NCBI GenBank assembly: GCA_020845495.1
Contig: JADLFM010000141.1
Span: 1 to 64,000, forward strand
DNA: 64,000 bases
Direction of reading: 5' to 3'
Source: Chloroflexota bacterium
GTDB taxonomy: Bacteria > Chloroflexota > UBA6077 > JACCZL01
Below are positions 18,517-27,448 of this stretch, piece after piece. The notes below the pieces were generated by a model. The model was not told the origin of the DNA, did not search any database, and worked only from the letters and a program-made list of their open reading frames with translations. A program made the translations under genes and the position numbers. The first letter of the stretch is position 1; each line of letters begins with the position of its first letter.

Positions 18517-19839
18517 TCAGACCTGCCCGATTGGAAGGGGAGCCAGGGGAGCCTCGACTGTCGACGCCAGCGCCTTCGGAGGTGGCGTCGCGGCGAGCAC
18601 GGCCGCTCCGACGACCATCAGTACGATCGATGCGACCCACATCGGGGTGTAGCTGCCGATGCTGTCCCGAACGTAGCCCGCGACGGGTGGTCCGGTCCCG
18701 CCGATCAGCAGCATGATCGGCATCATCGTGCCCCGAATGCTGCCCAGGTGGCGGCGCCCGAAATAGTCGGCCCAGAGGAAACTCTGCATCAGCATCATCG
18801 TGCCGATGCCCAGCCCGAACGTGATCATCGAGACGAACATCAGGGAATGCGAGTCGGCCAGGATGGTGAGCGCCGAGGCCATCGCCAGTAGCAGGAAGCC
18901 GGCCGCGCCGATGAAGCGGGCCGGCAGCCGCTGGGTCAGCAGCCCCATCGCGAAGGTGCTGAGTCCCGCTGCCGCCGCGTCGAGCGCCGTGGCGTATGAG
19001 ATGAGCGTCGGATCCATCCCACGGTCCATGAAGCTCGGGATGCGGTGGACGCCGACGCTGTTCGAGGCCAGTTGCACGATGCTGAAGACGAAGACCAGCC
19101 GCCAGAACGTCCCGGAACGGACCGCGTCGGCACGGGTCCAGGCCGGCTCCTCGCGAGGGATCGCACGGGCCGGGCATGAGCCGGTCAGGGCCGAGGTCTC
19201 GGGTTGCCCAGGCGCCGACTGCGCAGGCGTCGGCTTGCGCGGAGGGTCACCGTCCGGCCGTAGCCCCATGTCTTCCGGTTGCCGGCGGACGAACAGCAGT
19301 GACAGCGGCACGATCGAACCGGCGCCGAGCACCCCGAGCAGCGCCCAGGCCGTGCGCCAGCCGAACGCGTCGATGAACACCTGGGTCAGCGGCACGAAGA
19401 GCAGTCCGCCAATCGGGATGCCGAGCGACATATAGGCCAGCGCTCGGCCGCGCTGACGGACGAACCATTTGGTCACCGGCACGCTCGTTACGAGGGCGCC
19501 CGGCCCGCTCATACCGACGACACCCATCAGTGCGAACAGCGCGATTAACTGCCACCCATCGGTGATGACCGCGAGGGCAACCAGCGCACCACCCGTGATC
19601 GCTGCCGCGACGGCGAGCATGATCCGCGCGCCGAAGCGATCGAGCAACCAGCCCACGAGCGGCGCAGTGAGCGCGCTCGTGACCTGGCGGAGCGACTGCG
19701 CCCAGCCGAACACCGCCCGCCCCAACCCCAGATCGTCGCCCATCGGCTTGATGAACAGCCCGAAGTTGAGCGAGCCGAGCGCCATGCTCAGGCCCCCGGT
19801 GGCTGCCATCACCGCTACGATCGCCCAGCCGTAGAACAT
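18517..19839 (-). CDS. MFS transporter
   Basis: About 440 residues with twelve predicted membrane helices. The start FYGWAIVAVMAATGGLSM is typical of monocarboxylate/OFA-like MFS proteins, which fixes ATG 19839 as the likely start. The frame is open to 20070, but that extension is Arg-rich and unlike MFS. A central cytoplasmic loop of about 40 residues (Pro/Ala/Glu-rich) separates the two halves. The MFS motif between helices 2 and 3 reads GWLLDRFGARIM. Substrate unknown; organic acids are likely for this branch. Divergent from the deacetylase gene. Confidence 0.9.
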   Translation of the reverse strand: MFYGWAIVAVMAATGGLSMALGSLNFGLFIKPMGDDLGLGRAVFGWAQSLRQVTSALTAPLVGWLLDRFGARIMLAVAAAITGGALVALAVITDGWQLIALFALMGVVGMSGPGALVTSVPVTKWFVRQRGRALAYMSLGIPIGGLLFVPLTQVFIDAFGWRTAWALLGVLGAGSIVPLSLLFVRRQPEDMGLRPDGDPPRKPTPAQSAPGQPETSALTGSCPARAIPREEPAWTRADAVRSGTFWRLVFVFSIVQLASNSVGVHRIPSFMDRGMDPTLISYATALDAAAAGLSTFAMGLLTQRLPARFIGAAGFLLLAMASALTILADSHSLMFVSMITFGLGIGTMMLMQSFLWADYFGRRHLGSIRGTMMPIMLLIGGTGPPVAGYVRDSIGSYTPMWVASIVLMVVGAAVLAATPPPKALASTVEAPLAPLPIGQV

Positions 19840-20218
19840 TCCGCCCCGCTGCCGTGCCGAAAGGCATCCCAGGAGTGAGCGCCACGATGATGGCGGCGCT
19901 GATTCGGCAAGTCTACCAGCCCACGCCGACTTCGTCTGCGCCGATCGCGGCGGGGCCGCCCAGCGGCGTCGACCGCGCCTGAACGGTAGCTCTGTTCTGC
20001 CGGCAGTCATCCGGTGAGCGCCGCGTCGTGAGGCAACGGCCCACCGCCACGCACCCTCGAGCGGTCTCAACAGTAACTCAATGACTGGCCGACGCCAGTC
20101 CTATCCAAAGACCCTGACGATGGTTTCTGATTGCCGATCTTCACGAGATCCGGGCGAGCGTCAGGCGGAGGTACATCGACTTGACGACCCGGGCACTCAG
20201 GTCAGGGAGGGCGCTACG

Positions 20219-23200
20219 GTGGGCTCCACGATGATGCAGCGGGCGTCGACATGGGTTCGCATGACCACGCGGAGCTACTGTGGACGGGTCTGGTCCGCCT
20301 GCCTGGTAGCACTACTGATCCTGAGCGCGATGCTGCCGGGGCTCTCTGGCACCGGTCTCGCGCAGGGGGCGACCCCGACGCTGGTGAGCGTGGCAGTCTC
20401 TCCTGCGAGCGTCGCGCCGGGCGGCACCCTGACCCTGTCCTTCACCGTCTCCAGCCCATCCGCCCAGCAAGTCACGCTTGGAGCAGGGATTCGTCCGAGC
20501 GGCGGCGGCTGGATCTACGACGGTGCCAACGATCGTACCGTGAGCGTTCCAGCCGGGACGAGCACGGTCACCCGGCCATTCGCGGTACCGAGCAACGAGG
20601 GCCAGGGGCTGCACGACGTCATCTTCGGCCTCTGGAGCCCCGGCTTCGGTACTCAGTATGGCGTCATGCAACGGGACGGCTCGGTTACCGTGACCCCGCC
20701 AGCGCCACCGTCGACCCCGACGCTGGTGAGCGTGGCCGTCTCGCCTGCGAGCGTCGCGCCGGGCGGCACCCTGACCTTGTCCTTCACAGTGTCCAGTCCG
20801 TCGACCCAGCAGGTGTCGCTGGGTGCAGGCATTCGCCCGAGCGGGGGCGGCTGGATCTACGACGGAGCGAATGACCGCACCGTGACCGTCCCAGCCGGCA
20901 CAAGCACGGTGACCCGGCCGTTCACAGTGCCGAGCAACGAGGGCCAGGGGTCGCACGACGTCATCTTCGGCCTCTGGAGCGCCGGATTTGGCACCCAGTA
21001 TGGCGTTATGCAGCGGGACGGCTCGGTCACCGTGACGACGGCTCAGCCGACCGCCACCCCGACCGCGACGGCCACTCGTGCGGCCACGTCGACCCCGACC
21101 GCTACGTCGGCTCCCACGACCCCGGCGCTGATGAGTGTCGCCGTCTCGCCCTCGAGCGTGGCGGCAGGCGGGTCGCTGACCTTGTCCTTCACAGTGTCCA
21201 GTCCCTCGGCACAGCAGGTGTCGCTTGGGGCAGGCATTCGCCCGAGTGGGGGTGGCTGGATCTACGACGGGGCCGGCGACCGTACGGTGAGCATCCCAGC
21301 CGGTACGAGCACCGTCACCCGGCCATTCGCCGTGCCGGTCAGCGAAAGCCAGGGCTCGCACGACGTCATCTTCGGGCTCTGGAGCGCCGGCTTCGGCGCC
21401 CAGTACGGCGTCATGCAGCGGGACGGCTCGGTCACCGTGACGGCGCCCCAGCCGACAGCAACGCCGACGGCGATCGCGACGTCCACGGCTGCGCCGACGG
21501 CGACAGCTACCTCGACCCCAACGACGCCGGCCATCATGAGCGTAGCGGTTTCGCCAGCAAGTACAGCCGCGGGTGGGACGGTGACCCTGTCCTACACCAT
21601 CACCAGTCCGTCTGCGCAGCAGGTCTCGCTTGGCGCGGGCATCCAGCCGGCCGGCGGCTGCTGCTGGACCTACGATCCACAGAATGACGCAACGGTGAGT
21701 GTGCCGGCCGGTCAGAGCACGGTCACTCGAGACTTCGCGATCTCGCGGACCGCCGGGAGCGGCTCGTACGATGTGATCTTCGGCCTCTGGAGCGCCGGCT
21801 TCGCGACCCAGTACGGCTCGACCCAGCGCAACAGCGCGCTTGCCGTGACGCCTCCTCAGCCGAGCCTGGTCGACGTCTCCCTGTCGTCAGCCAGTGCCCC
21901 AGCCGGCAGCGCGGTGTCCTTCACCTTCACGGTTACCAGCGGGACAGCGCAGCAAGTGTCGCTCGGGGCAGGACTTGCCTCGGCCGGTAGCGGCGCGTGG
22001 TTCTACGACCCCGCAGGCGACCAGACCGTGACGGTCGGACCGGGCTCGACGACGGTCAACCGCACGTTCTTCGTGCCGATGAGCACCGCGACCGGCTCGT
22101 ACGACGCGATCTGGGCGATCTGGAGCCCTGGCTTCGACACGCAGTACGGCCAACAGCAGCGGGGCGGCGCACTGTCGGTGACAGCACCGCTTCCGACGCC
22201 CACGGGGACAGTGGTTGCGCCGACCCCGACGGTAGCCGGGACGCCCGGTGCGCCCACGCCAACCCCCGTCCCGAGTGGTACGCCGACCGGCCCGACGCTG
22301 CTCGGCGTCGACGTCAGCCCGCGCTCGGTGAACACGGGAGCAGTCACCACGCTGAGCTTTACGATCTATAGCCCCTCGGCCGCACAGTACGGCCTGGGCG
22401 CGCAGATTGGTCCGGCCGGGCAAGGGCTGTCGATTACTGACCCTGGCAATGACCGCCTCGTCAACGTGCCAGCCGGTACGTCCACGGTGACGCGCCCGTT
22501 CTACGTCGAGCCGGACAAGGACGGCGGCTCCTACGACGTCGCCTTCGGGCTCAACGACCCAGCCTTCCAGACCCAGTACGGCTATCGACGGATGGACGGC
22601 GTCCTGACCGTCGTCAAGGTGGCGCAGACGCCAGTGCCGGGCGAGCCGGCGCCCACAGCAACGCCGAGGACAGTCTCCAACGCTGCCGTCTACATCAGCC
22701 AGGCCAGCCCGAACGGCGGCGCGGTGGTGATGACGGGAACCAACGTGACTGTGAGCTACACCGTCAAGAACACGTCGGGCGGACCAGTCTCCGTGCGGCT
22801 GGGCGCGTCGCTCGCCCCGACTGGCAATGAGATTGGCGCCCCAGTCGTCGACACGGCCGGTGCGACCACCGTCACCGTGCCGTCCGGTGGGGGAACGGTG
22901 AGCCGTCAATTCGCGGTGCCTGGAACGGCGAGCGAGGGCGGCTACGACATGACGTGGACGCTTACTAACCCGTCGAGCGGCGCGACGATCGACACGTTCA
23001 CCTTGAAGAGCCACATCTGGCTCTCATCATCGGCGCAGAGCGGCTACGGCGGGCTGTCGCTGACGAACGCGACCCTCGATCGGACGTCGATCACGCTGCA
23101 ACGCGGCTCGATCAATCAGGTGAACGGCACCTTCACGATCGACAACGACTCCGGGGCGCCTCGCCGAGTGCTCCTACGCATGCGGATCCGTCGACCTAAC

Positions 23201-24115
23201 GACGCCGACTACATCTACGACTACATGAACGATAATCAGGTCACCGTGCCGGTTGGCGTGACGACGCTATCTCGGCCATTCGCGCTTCCGCTGTACTTGC
23301 CGACGGGCGCTCATGACGTGCTCTGGGAGCTCTGGGCTGCCGGGTACGACAGTGTCATCGACAACGTCGTACGGGAGCACGCGCTCCAGGTGAACAACCC
23401 CGTCCGCATCCCGAACGTCGGCGTCCCAATCCTGATGTACCACAACGTCAATCCGACGCTCGCCGGGGCGAACTGGGTCTCCCTCTCGAACCTCGCGGCA
23501 CAGATGGATTACCTCGTCAACAATGGCTACACGACCGTTGGTGCGAACGACGTGTATGCCTACGTGTACAAGGGCACGGCGCTCCCGCCGAAGCCGGTGT
23601 GGGTGACGTTCGACGACTCGTACCAGAACGTCTTCGATTACACCTACCCGATCCTCCGAGACCGCGGCCTGCGTGTGAGCATCTTCGGCGTAACCCAGTA
23701 CATGGGCTACCCAAGCGTCTGGGATCTCGGGAACGAGCCCGTCCACATGCACATGACCTGGAACATGTTACGGACGATGCTCGGGACGAGCACCGTCTTT
23801 GGCGACTCGCATACCCAGCACCATGCCCGCCTGGGAGAGAGTACGACTGCCGACCAGACTCAGGAGATCTGGGGCTCGCAGCGGGATATGGCGGCCTTCA
23901 CTGGTAACCCGGGCGCCGGCTTCGCCTACCCTTACGGGAGCTACACCGACGTCGCCGAATGGTCCCTGGCAAAGAGCGGGTTCCGCGCAGCGGTCGTGAT
24001 CGGGCAGCAGAAGCAGCATACCGACGACGCTCGGGATATGTACCAGTTGACGCGCATCGGCATCGCCGACAGCGACACGGTGACGACGTTTGCGAACAAG
24101 CTGAACGCGCCCTAG
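20219..24115 (+). CDS. Exported eight-repeat protein with C-terminal polysaccharide deacetylase
   Basis: A 1298-residue secreted protein. GTG 20219 follows GGAGG by eight bases and gives a signal peptide ending near LSGTGLAQG. Eight beta-sandwich-like repeats of roughly 105-115 residues fill the protein up to about residue 1055, each with a GxGx(I/L)xPxG core and a DVIFGLWSxGFxTQYG-like end, joined by Thr/Pro-rich linkers. The C-terminal NodB-type domain has PILMYHNV, TFDDS (Asp1132, Asp1133), SHTQHH (His1198, His1202) and FAYPYGSY, so the metal site is intact; Ser replaces the usual Gly in TFDDG. Likely removes N-acetyl groups from a surface or environmental glycan (PgaB/IcaB-like). The repeats probably act as a stalk or in binding. 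Confidence 0.92.
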   Translation: MGSTMMQRASTWVRMTTRSYCGRVWSACLVALLILSAMLPGLSGTGLAQGATPTLVSVAVSPASVAPGGTLTLSFTVSSPSAQQVTLGAGIRPSGGGWIYDGANDRTVSVPAGTSTVTRPFAVPSNEGQGLHDVIFGLWSPGFGTQYGVMQRDGSVTVTPPAPPSTPTLVSVAVSPASVAPGGTLTLSFTVSSPSTQQVSLGAGIRPSGGGWIYDGANDRTVTVPAGTSTVTRPFTVPSNEGQGSHDVIFGLWSAGFGTQYGVMQRDGSVTVTTAQPTATPTATATRAATSTPTATSAPTTPALMSVAVSPSSVAAGGSLTLSFTVSSPSAQQVSLGAGIRPSGGGWIYDGAGDRTVSIPAGTSTVTRPFAVPVSESQGSHDVIFGLWSAGFGAQYGVMQRDGSVTVTAPQPTATPTAIATSTAAPTATATSTPTTPAIMSVAVSPASTAAGGTVTLSYTITSPSAQQVSLGAGIQPAGGCCWTYDPQNDATVSVPAGQSTVTRDFAISRTAGSGSYDVIFGLWSAGFATQYGSTQRNSALAVTPPQPSLVDVSLSSASAPAGSAVSFTFTVTSGTAQQVSLGAGLASAGSGAWFYDPAGDQTVTVGPGSTTVNRTFFVPMSTATGSYDAIWAIWSPGFDTQYGQQQRGGALSVTAPLPTPTGTVVAPTPTVAGTPGAPTPTPVPSGTPTGPTLLGVDVSPRSVNTGAVTTLSFTIYSPSAAQYGLGAQIGPAGQGLSITDPGNDRLVNVPAGTSTVTRPFYVEPDKDGGSYDVAFGLNDPAFQTQYGYRRMDGVLTVVKVAQTPVPGEPAPTATPRTVSNAAVYISQASPNGGAVVMTGTNVTVSYTVKNTSGGPVSVRLGASLAPTGNEIGAPVVDTAGATTVTVPSGGGTVSRQFAVPGTASEGGYDMTWTLTNPSSGATIDTFTLKSHIWLSSSAQSGYGGLSLTNATLDRTSITLQRGSINQVNGTFTIDNDSGAPRRVLLRMRIRRPNDADYIYDYMNDNQVTVPVGVTTLSRPFALPLYLPTGAHDVLWELWAAGYDSVIDNVVREHALQVNNPVRIPNVGVPILMYHNVNPTLAGANWVSLSNLAAQMDYLVNNGYTTVGANDVYAYVYKGTALPPKPVWVTFDDSYQNVFDYTYPILRDRGLRVSIFGVTQYMGYPSVWDLGNEPVHMHMTWNMLRTMLGTSTVFGDSHTQHHARLGESTTADQTQEIWGSQRDMAAFTGNPGAGFAYPYGSYTDVAEWSLAKSGFRAAVVIGQQKQHTDDARDMYQLTRIGIADSDTVTTFANKLNAP
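20372..21450 (+). repeat. Near-identical coding repeats in the deacetylase gene
   Basis: The first three of eight protein repeats (starting near 20372, 20714 and 21119) are nearly identical in DNA as well as in protein, e.g. the shared words GGCGGCTGGATCTACGA and TCTTCGGCCTCTGGAGC. The later five repeats are diverged. This indicates recent internal duplication and a risk of collapse in short-read assembly. Confidence 0.85.
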
Positions 24116-24250
24116 CGCGCCAGCCCGTCACACCGAGTTCGTACCGTGGCTCGGAGCGCCAACCCCTCGTCGGCCCTCCGAGCCACTCGCGTTCAGTGGT
24201 CGTGCAGTATGCCCCGCAGACCAGCACGATCGCTGGTGGGATATGGACTG

Positions 24251-26167
24251 ATGACTCGTCAACCGAGGCGGTACCGAGCGTTGCTTCATCTGGAGACATG
24301 GCGTCTGGGGCTGTGGCCCACGACGCTGAACAATCAGATATCGAGACACCCGGCGTCGTGGCGCGCAGGCGGGCGTATCGGTCTGGCGCTGCTCGCCGTT
24401 GTGCTCTGCCTGGCTGCCACGATCGGTACCGCGGCGGCGCATCCAGCGCCCTCGGTCATCCATGATTACCTGCTGTCGATGACCGAAGAACGGCTCGTCG
24501 TCGAGTCATACTTGCGAGTTAGCCCGGAGCTTGTTCCGGAGGTCTATCGAATCATCGATCGGGATGGCGACGGCCAGACGTCGGATGCGGAGCGCGACGC
24601 CTGGGTCCGCGATCACGCCGAGAAGTTGCGTGTGAAACTCGGCGGGACGCCGCTCCAACTCGAGATGGGCGCCATCCCTGCCATGAGCCGCGAAGATCTG
24701 CTGCTGAGTATCAGCCATCCACTGGTGGTGACCTACACGGCCACGCTGCCCGCGCGCGTCGACGGCAAGCAACGCCCACAACTGACCTTCGGGGACAACT
24801 ACCTGTCCTACGACGAGTACTACCTGAGCGTCTCCGGCGATCTCGTCGGCGACATCCGGCCTCGCAACGTCACCCGGCCCCACTATCCGGCGACCTATCA
24901 GTTCGTCTACCAGATCCCGCCGGCTACCCATCCGAGCCGGCAGGTGCGGGGCGAGCTGGCTCCGGCTCCCTGGAGCGAGCTTACGGCGATGGATACCTCG
25001 CCTGAGGCGGTCACGGCCAGTGCCGGCGAGGAGCAATCGATCGTCGTGGCCGACCCCGGAGCAGACAACCCCGCGGCCGAAGGGATGCGCGTCGGAGCGG
25101 GGGTGGGATCGGGAATGACGTCCAACCCCTACGGTTCCGGAACCGTCCTCGAGCGGCTGCGCGACTGGCGCGGTGAGCCGTGGAGCGCGCTCGTGCTGGT
25201 GCTGCTCGCCCTCGGGATCGGTGCGCTGCACGCGCTGACGCCCGGGCACAGCAAGACGATCGTGGCCGCCTACCTCGTCAGTTCCCAGGGGCGTATTTGG
25301 GACGCGGTGCTGCTCGGCGGTGTCGTCACCTTCACCCACACCTTCGGCGTCGTCACACTCGGACTGATCCTGCTTCTCGCCAGTAACTTCTCGATGCCTC
25401 GCACCCTCCAGCCGACGCTCGAGCTCTTGTCCGGCGGCCTGGTCGTGGTGCTCGGTCTGTATCTGGTGGTAGACCGTGCGCATCGTCTCTGGCTCTTGCG
25501 ACGGGGCGGCCAGGTAGCACTCGAACATCATCACGCGGCTGTGCAGCCCACGCACGATCGTGAGTTGGACGGCCAACCCGATGGGCCGAGCCACCATCAC
25601 GCTGAGCACCGCCACGGTGACCACGTACATGCTGACGACGGGCACGTACATGCTGACGGCGACCACCTGCACACTGGTGGTGAGCACGAGCACACTGGCG
25701 GCGGGCACGTACATGCCGGCGACGGGCACGTACATGCCGGCGACGGGCACGCGCACACTGACGATGGGAACGCGCACCACAGGCACTCACGCGGGCTGTT
25801 CGCTCACAGCCACCCACACGCCGTGGACGTCAGCAACCCGCGTGCAGTGATCGGACTTGGCATTTCGGGCGGGCTGGTACCGTGCCCGGATGCCCTGGCG
25901 ATCCTCTTGCTCGCGGTCGGCGTCGGTCAGGTGGGCCTCGGGCTGGGACTAGTTACGTCGTTCAGCCTGGGAGTCGCTGCCGTCCTCGTGACAATCGGGG
26001 TGGTGATGGTGACGGCGCGCGATGTGCTCCAACGACACTCGGCAGCGCGGCTACCGGCGCCGGCCCTCTGGTCGCACTGGGTTCCCCTGGCGAGCGCCGG
26101 CGTTGTCGTGATCGTCGGCGCCCTGATGATGCTGTCGTCGCTGAGTGGCCTCGGATTGGCAGTCTAA
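24251..26167 (+). CDS. RcnA/NicO-like metal exporter with EF-hand-like motif and His-rich loop
   Basis: About 638 residues. A signal-like segment (GLALLAVVLCLAATIGTAAA) leads to an extracytoplasmic domain containing DRDGDGQTSDAE, a canonical EF-hand-type calcium loop, near residues 103-114. The membrane part carries the NicO/HupE signatures ALTPGHSKTIVAAYL and GLVPCPDALAILL. Between them is a loop of about 90 residues with more than 30 histidines in GDGHVHAGD-like repeats, a likely metal buffer. Expected role is nickel/cobalt or other divalent metal efflux. The start is uncertain: ATG 24251 is the ATG nearest before the signal segment with a weak GGTGGGA upstream; ATG 24209 is the alternative. 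Confidence 0.85.
   Translation: MTRQPRRYRALLHLETWRLGLWPTTLNNQISRHPASWRAGGRIGLALLAVVLCLAATIGTAAAHPAPSVIHDYLLSMTEERLVVESYLRVSPELVPEVYRIIDRDGDGQTSDAERDAWVRDHAEKLRVKLGGTPLQLEMGAIPAMSREDLLLSISHPLVVTYTATLPARVDGKQRPQLTFGDNYLSYDEYYLSVSGDLVGDIRPRNVTRPHYPATYQFVYQIPPATHPSRQVRGELAPAPWSELTAMDTSPEAVTASAGEEQSIVVADPGADNPAAEGMRVGAGVGSGMTSNPYGSGTVLERLRDWRGEPWSALVLVLLALGIGALHALTPGHSKTIVAAYLVSSQGRIWDAVLLGGVVTFTHTFGVVTLGLILLLASNFSMPRTLQPTLELLSGGLVVVLGLYLVVDRAHRLWLLRRGGQVALEHHHAAVQPTHDRELDGQPDGPSHHHAEHRHGDHVHADDGHVHADGDHLHTGGEHEHTGGGHVHAGDGHVHAGDGHAHTDDGNAHHRHSRGLFAHSHPHAVDVSNPRAVIGLGISGGLVPCPDALAILLLAVGVGQVGLGLGLVTSFSLGVAAVLVTIGVVMVTARDVLQRHSAARLPAPALWSHWVPLASAGVVVIVGALMMLSSLSGLGLAV
25610..25780 (+). repeat. Repetitive DNA encoding the His-rich loop
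   Basis: Imperfect short tandem units, the clearest being an 18-base period around GGCACGTACATGCCGGCGAC, encode Gly-His-Val-His-Ala-Gly/Asp-Asp. The period is a multiple of three, so copy-number changes would lengthen or shorten the metal-binding loop without a frameshift. Confidence 0.8.
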
Positions 26168-26186
26168 GCGCGGGTGCACTGATGGG

Positions 26187-26561
26187 CTAATGACCGAAGG
26201 GGAATTGGACGCCATTCCAATACGTCTCGGAGCAGCCTCGCGCGCTGCACTCGAGGTAAGAGATCGCGACCCGCCCGTCGCGGTGCTTATAGCCCAGCCG
26301 CACCTCGCTGCGGCCGTTGCCAAGATTCTGGGTCTCCGTGTAGTAGCCGAAACCGTTTGACGCGAAGGTGTAGCTCTTCCAGACCGCCGGGTTGCCTGGG
26401 CACTCAATACCCTTCTCGTCGATCGGCGCTGCAATGTACCGCTCGTGACAGGCGGCTGCCTCGGCCGGCGCGGCGGTCATGAAGGCTGTTGCCCCAAGGG
26501 TCGCCATCCCCATCGTCGTCGCTGCCAGCCCGATCCGCAGGTGCCTTACAATCTCGAGCAC
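26187..26561 (-). CDS. Small secreted Cys-containing protein
   Basis: About 124 residues: a signal peptide of about 35 residues ending APAEA, then a mature part of about 90 residues with four cysteines (ACHERY, IECPG, YLECS, RGCSET) that could form two disulfides. GTG 26561 is chosen because GAGGG lies eight bases upstream and it sits at a normal distance from the hydrophobic core; the frame opens upstream at 26705. No family is recognised. Convergent with the metal exporter gene. The 363 bases upstream (26562-26924) show no other gene. Confidence 0.65.
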   Translation of the reverse strand: MLEIVRHLRIGLAATTMGMATLGATAFMTAAPAEAAACHERYIAAPIDEKGIECPGNPAVWKSYTFASNGFGYYTETQNLGNGRSEVRLGYKHRDGRVAISYLECSARGCSETYWNGVQFPFGH

Positions 26562-26924
26562 GCCCGTCACCCTCAGTGCGATCGGCGCGGCCGCCCATCG
26601 CGTTCGTATACCCTCATGCGATCCGTAGACCAGCGTATGCTGCGATCCGCGTGCCGACTGTCGCGTGCGGCACGCTCCACCTGTCGGCGGCGCGACATCT
26701 GGCACCTGGCGGCAACATGCTGTTCCTCCGCCATACCTTCGGCCGAGCCTCTAGCCGAGCTGGTGACGCCGTATGCCTGTCCACCTGACGAGTGGTGTCC
26801 AGCCCGATGCGCCGGTGCGAAACTCCCCCACCGGCGGGCCGCGCAGGCTATCCTTTGATCGAGCGACGCGGCTGGACCTGGCAACGCGAGGCGGGCCGCG
26901 CCAGATCGACGACACGGTAGGCGA

Positions 26925-27308
26925 GTGGCGGTGTCCCAGCTAGATCGCGACATCAAGGATGCGCTCGAGCGCGCCCAGGCGAACGACCTGGGTCAGCGTC
27001 GCGCACGCTTCCGACGCGAGCCGGAGCCGCTGCCTGAGCCTACCGGCTGGGGGCCGTTCAGCATCCTGCAACCGCCCACGCCCTGGCACGTGGTCGGCGT
27101 TGGCGTGGCGCTACTGATCGTCGGACGCCTGCTCGGCCGCGCGCCGCTCGCGAGCCCGCTGGTGTATCTCGGGCTCGCCCTGCTGGTGCTCGGGATCCTG
27201 TCGCTGCTACTGCTACCGCGTGCCCAACCCAAGCGCTGGCGAGGGCGGCTCATCACCCTGGACGACTCGTGGCGAGCGCGCGTGTACCGGCGAATCTACC
27301 GCCGCTAA
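26925..27308 (+). CDS. Small two-helix membrane protein
   Basis: 127 residues. A charged N-terminal part (QLDRDIKDALERAQAND) is followed by two hydrophobic helices near residues 54-67 and 76-97, and a basic C-terminus ending YRRIYRR. The two helices meet at a short Gly/Arg/Pro turn. GTG 26925 or the in-frame GTG at 26931 may start it. I do not recognise a named family. The sequence pattern, base composition and absence of rival frames support coding. Confidence 0.65.
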   Translation: MAVSQLDRDIKDALERAQANDLGQRRARFRREPEPLPEPTGWGPFSILQPPTPWHVVGVGVALLIVGRLLGRAPLASPLVYLGLALLVLGILSLLLLPRAQPKRWRGRLITLDDSWRARVYRRIYRR

Positions 27309-27448
27309 CGGGCCTTCTACGCGAATAGGTCCGAGCGTGCCAGACGGCAGGCTGTCCTCGTCCAGTACGCGCCCCATTCCTGGACTGGCTGGCGCCGCCA
27401 CGCCATCCGTGCCGCGCCGGGCCGGACGCGCTCACTGACCGACTACGC

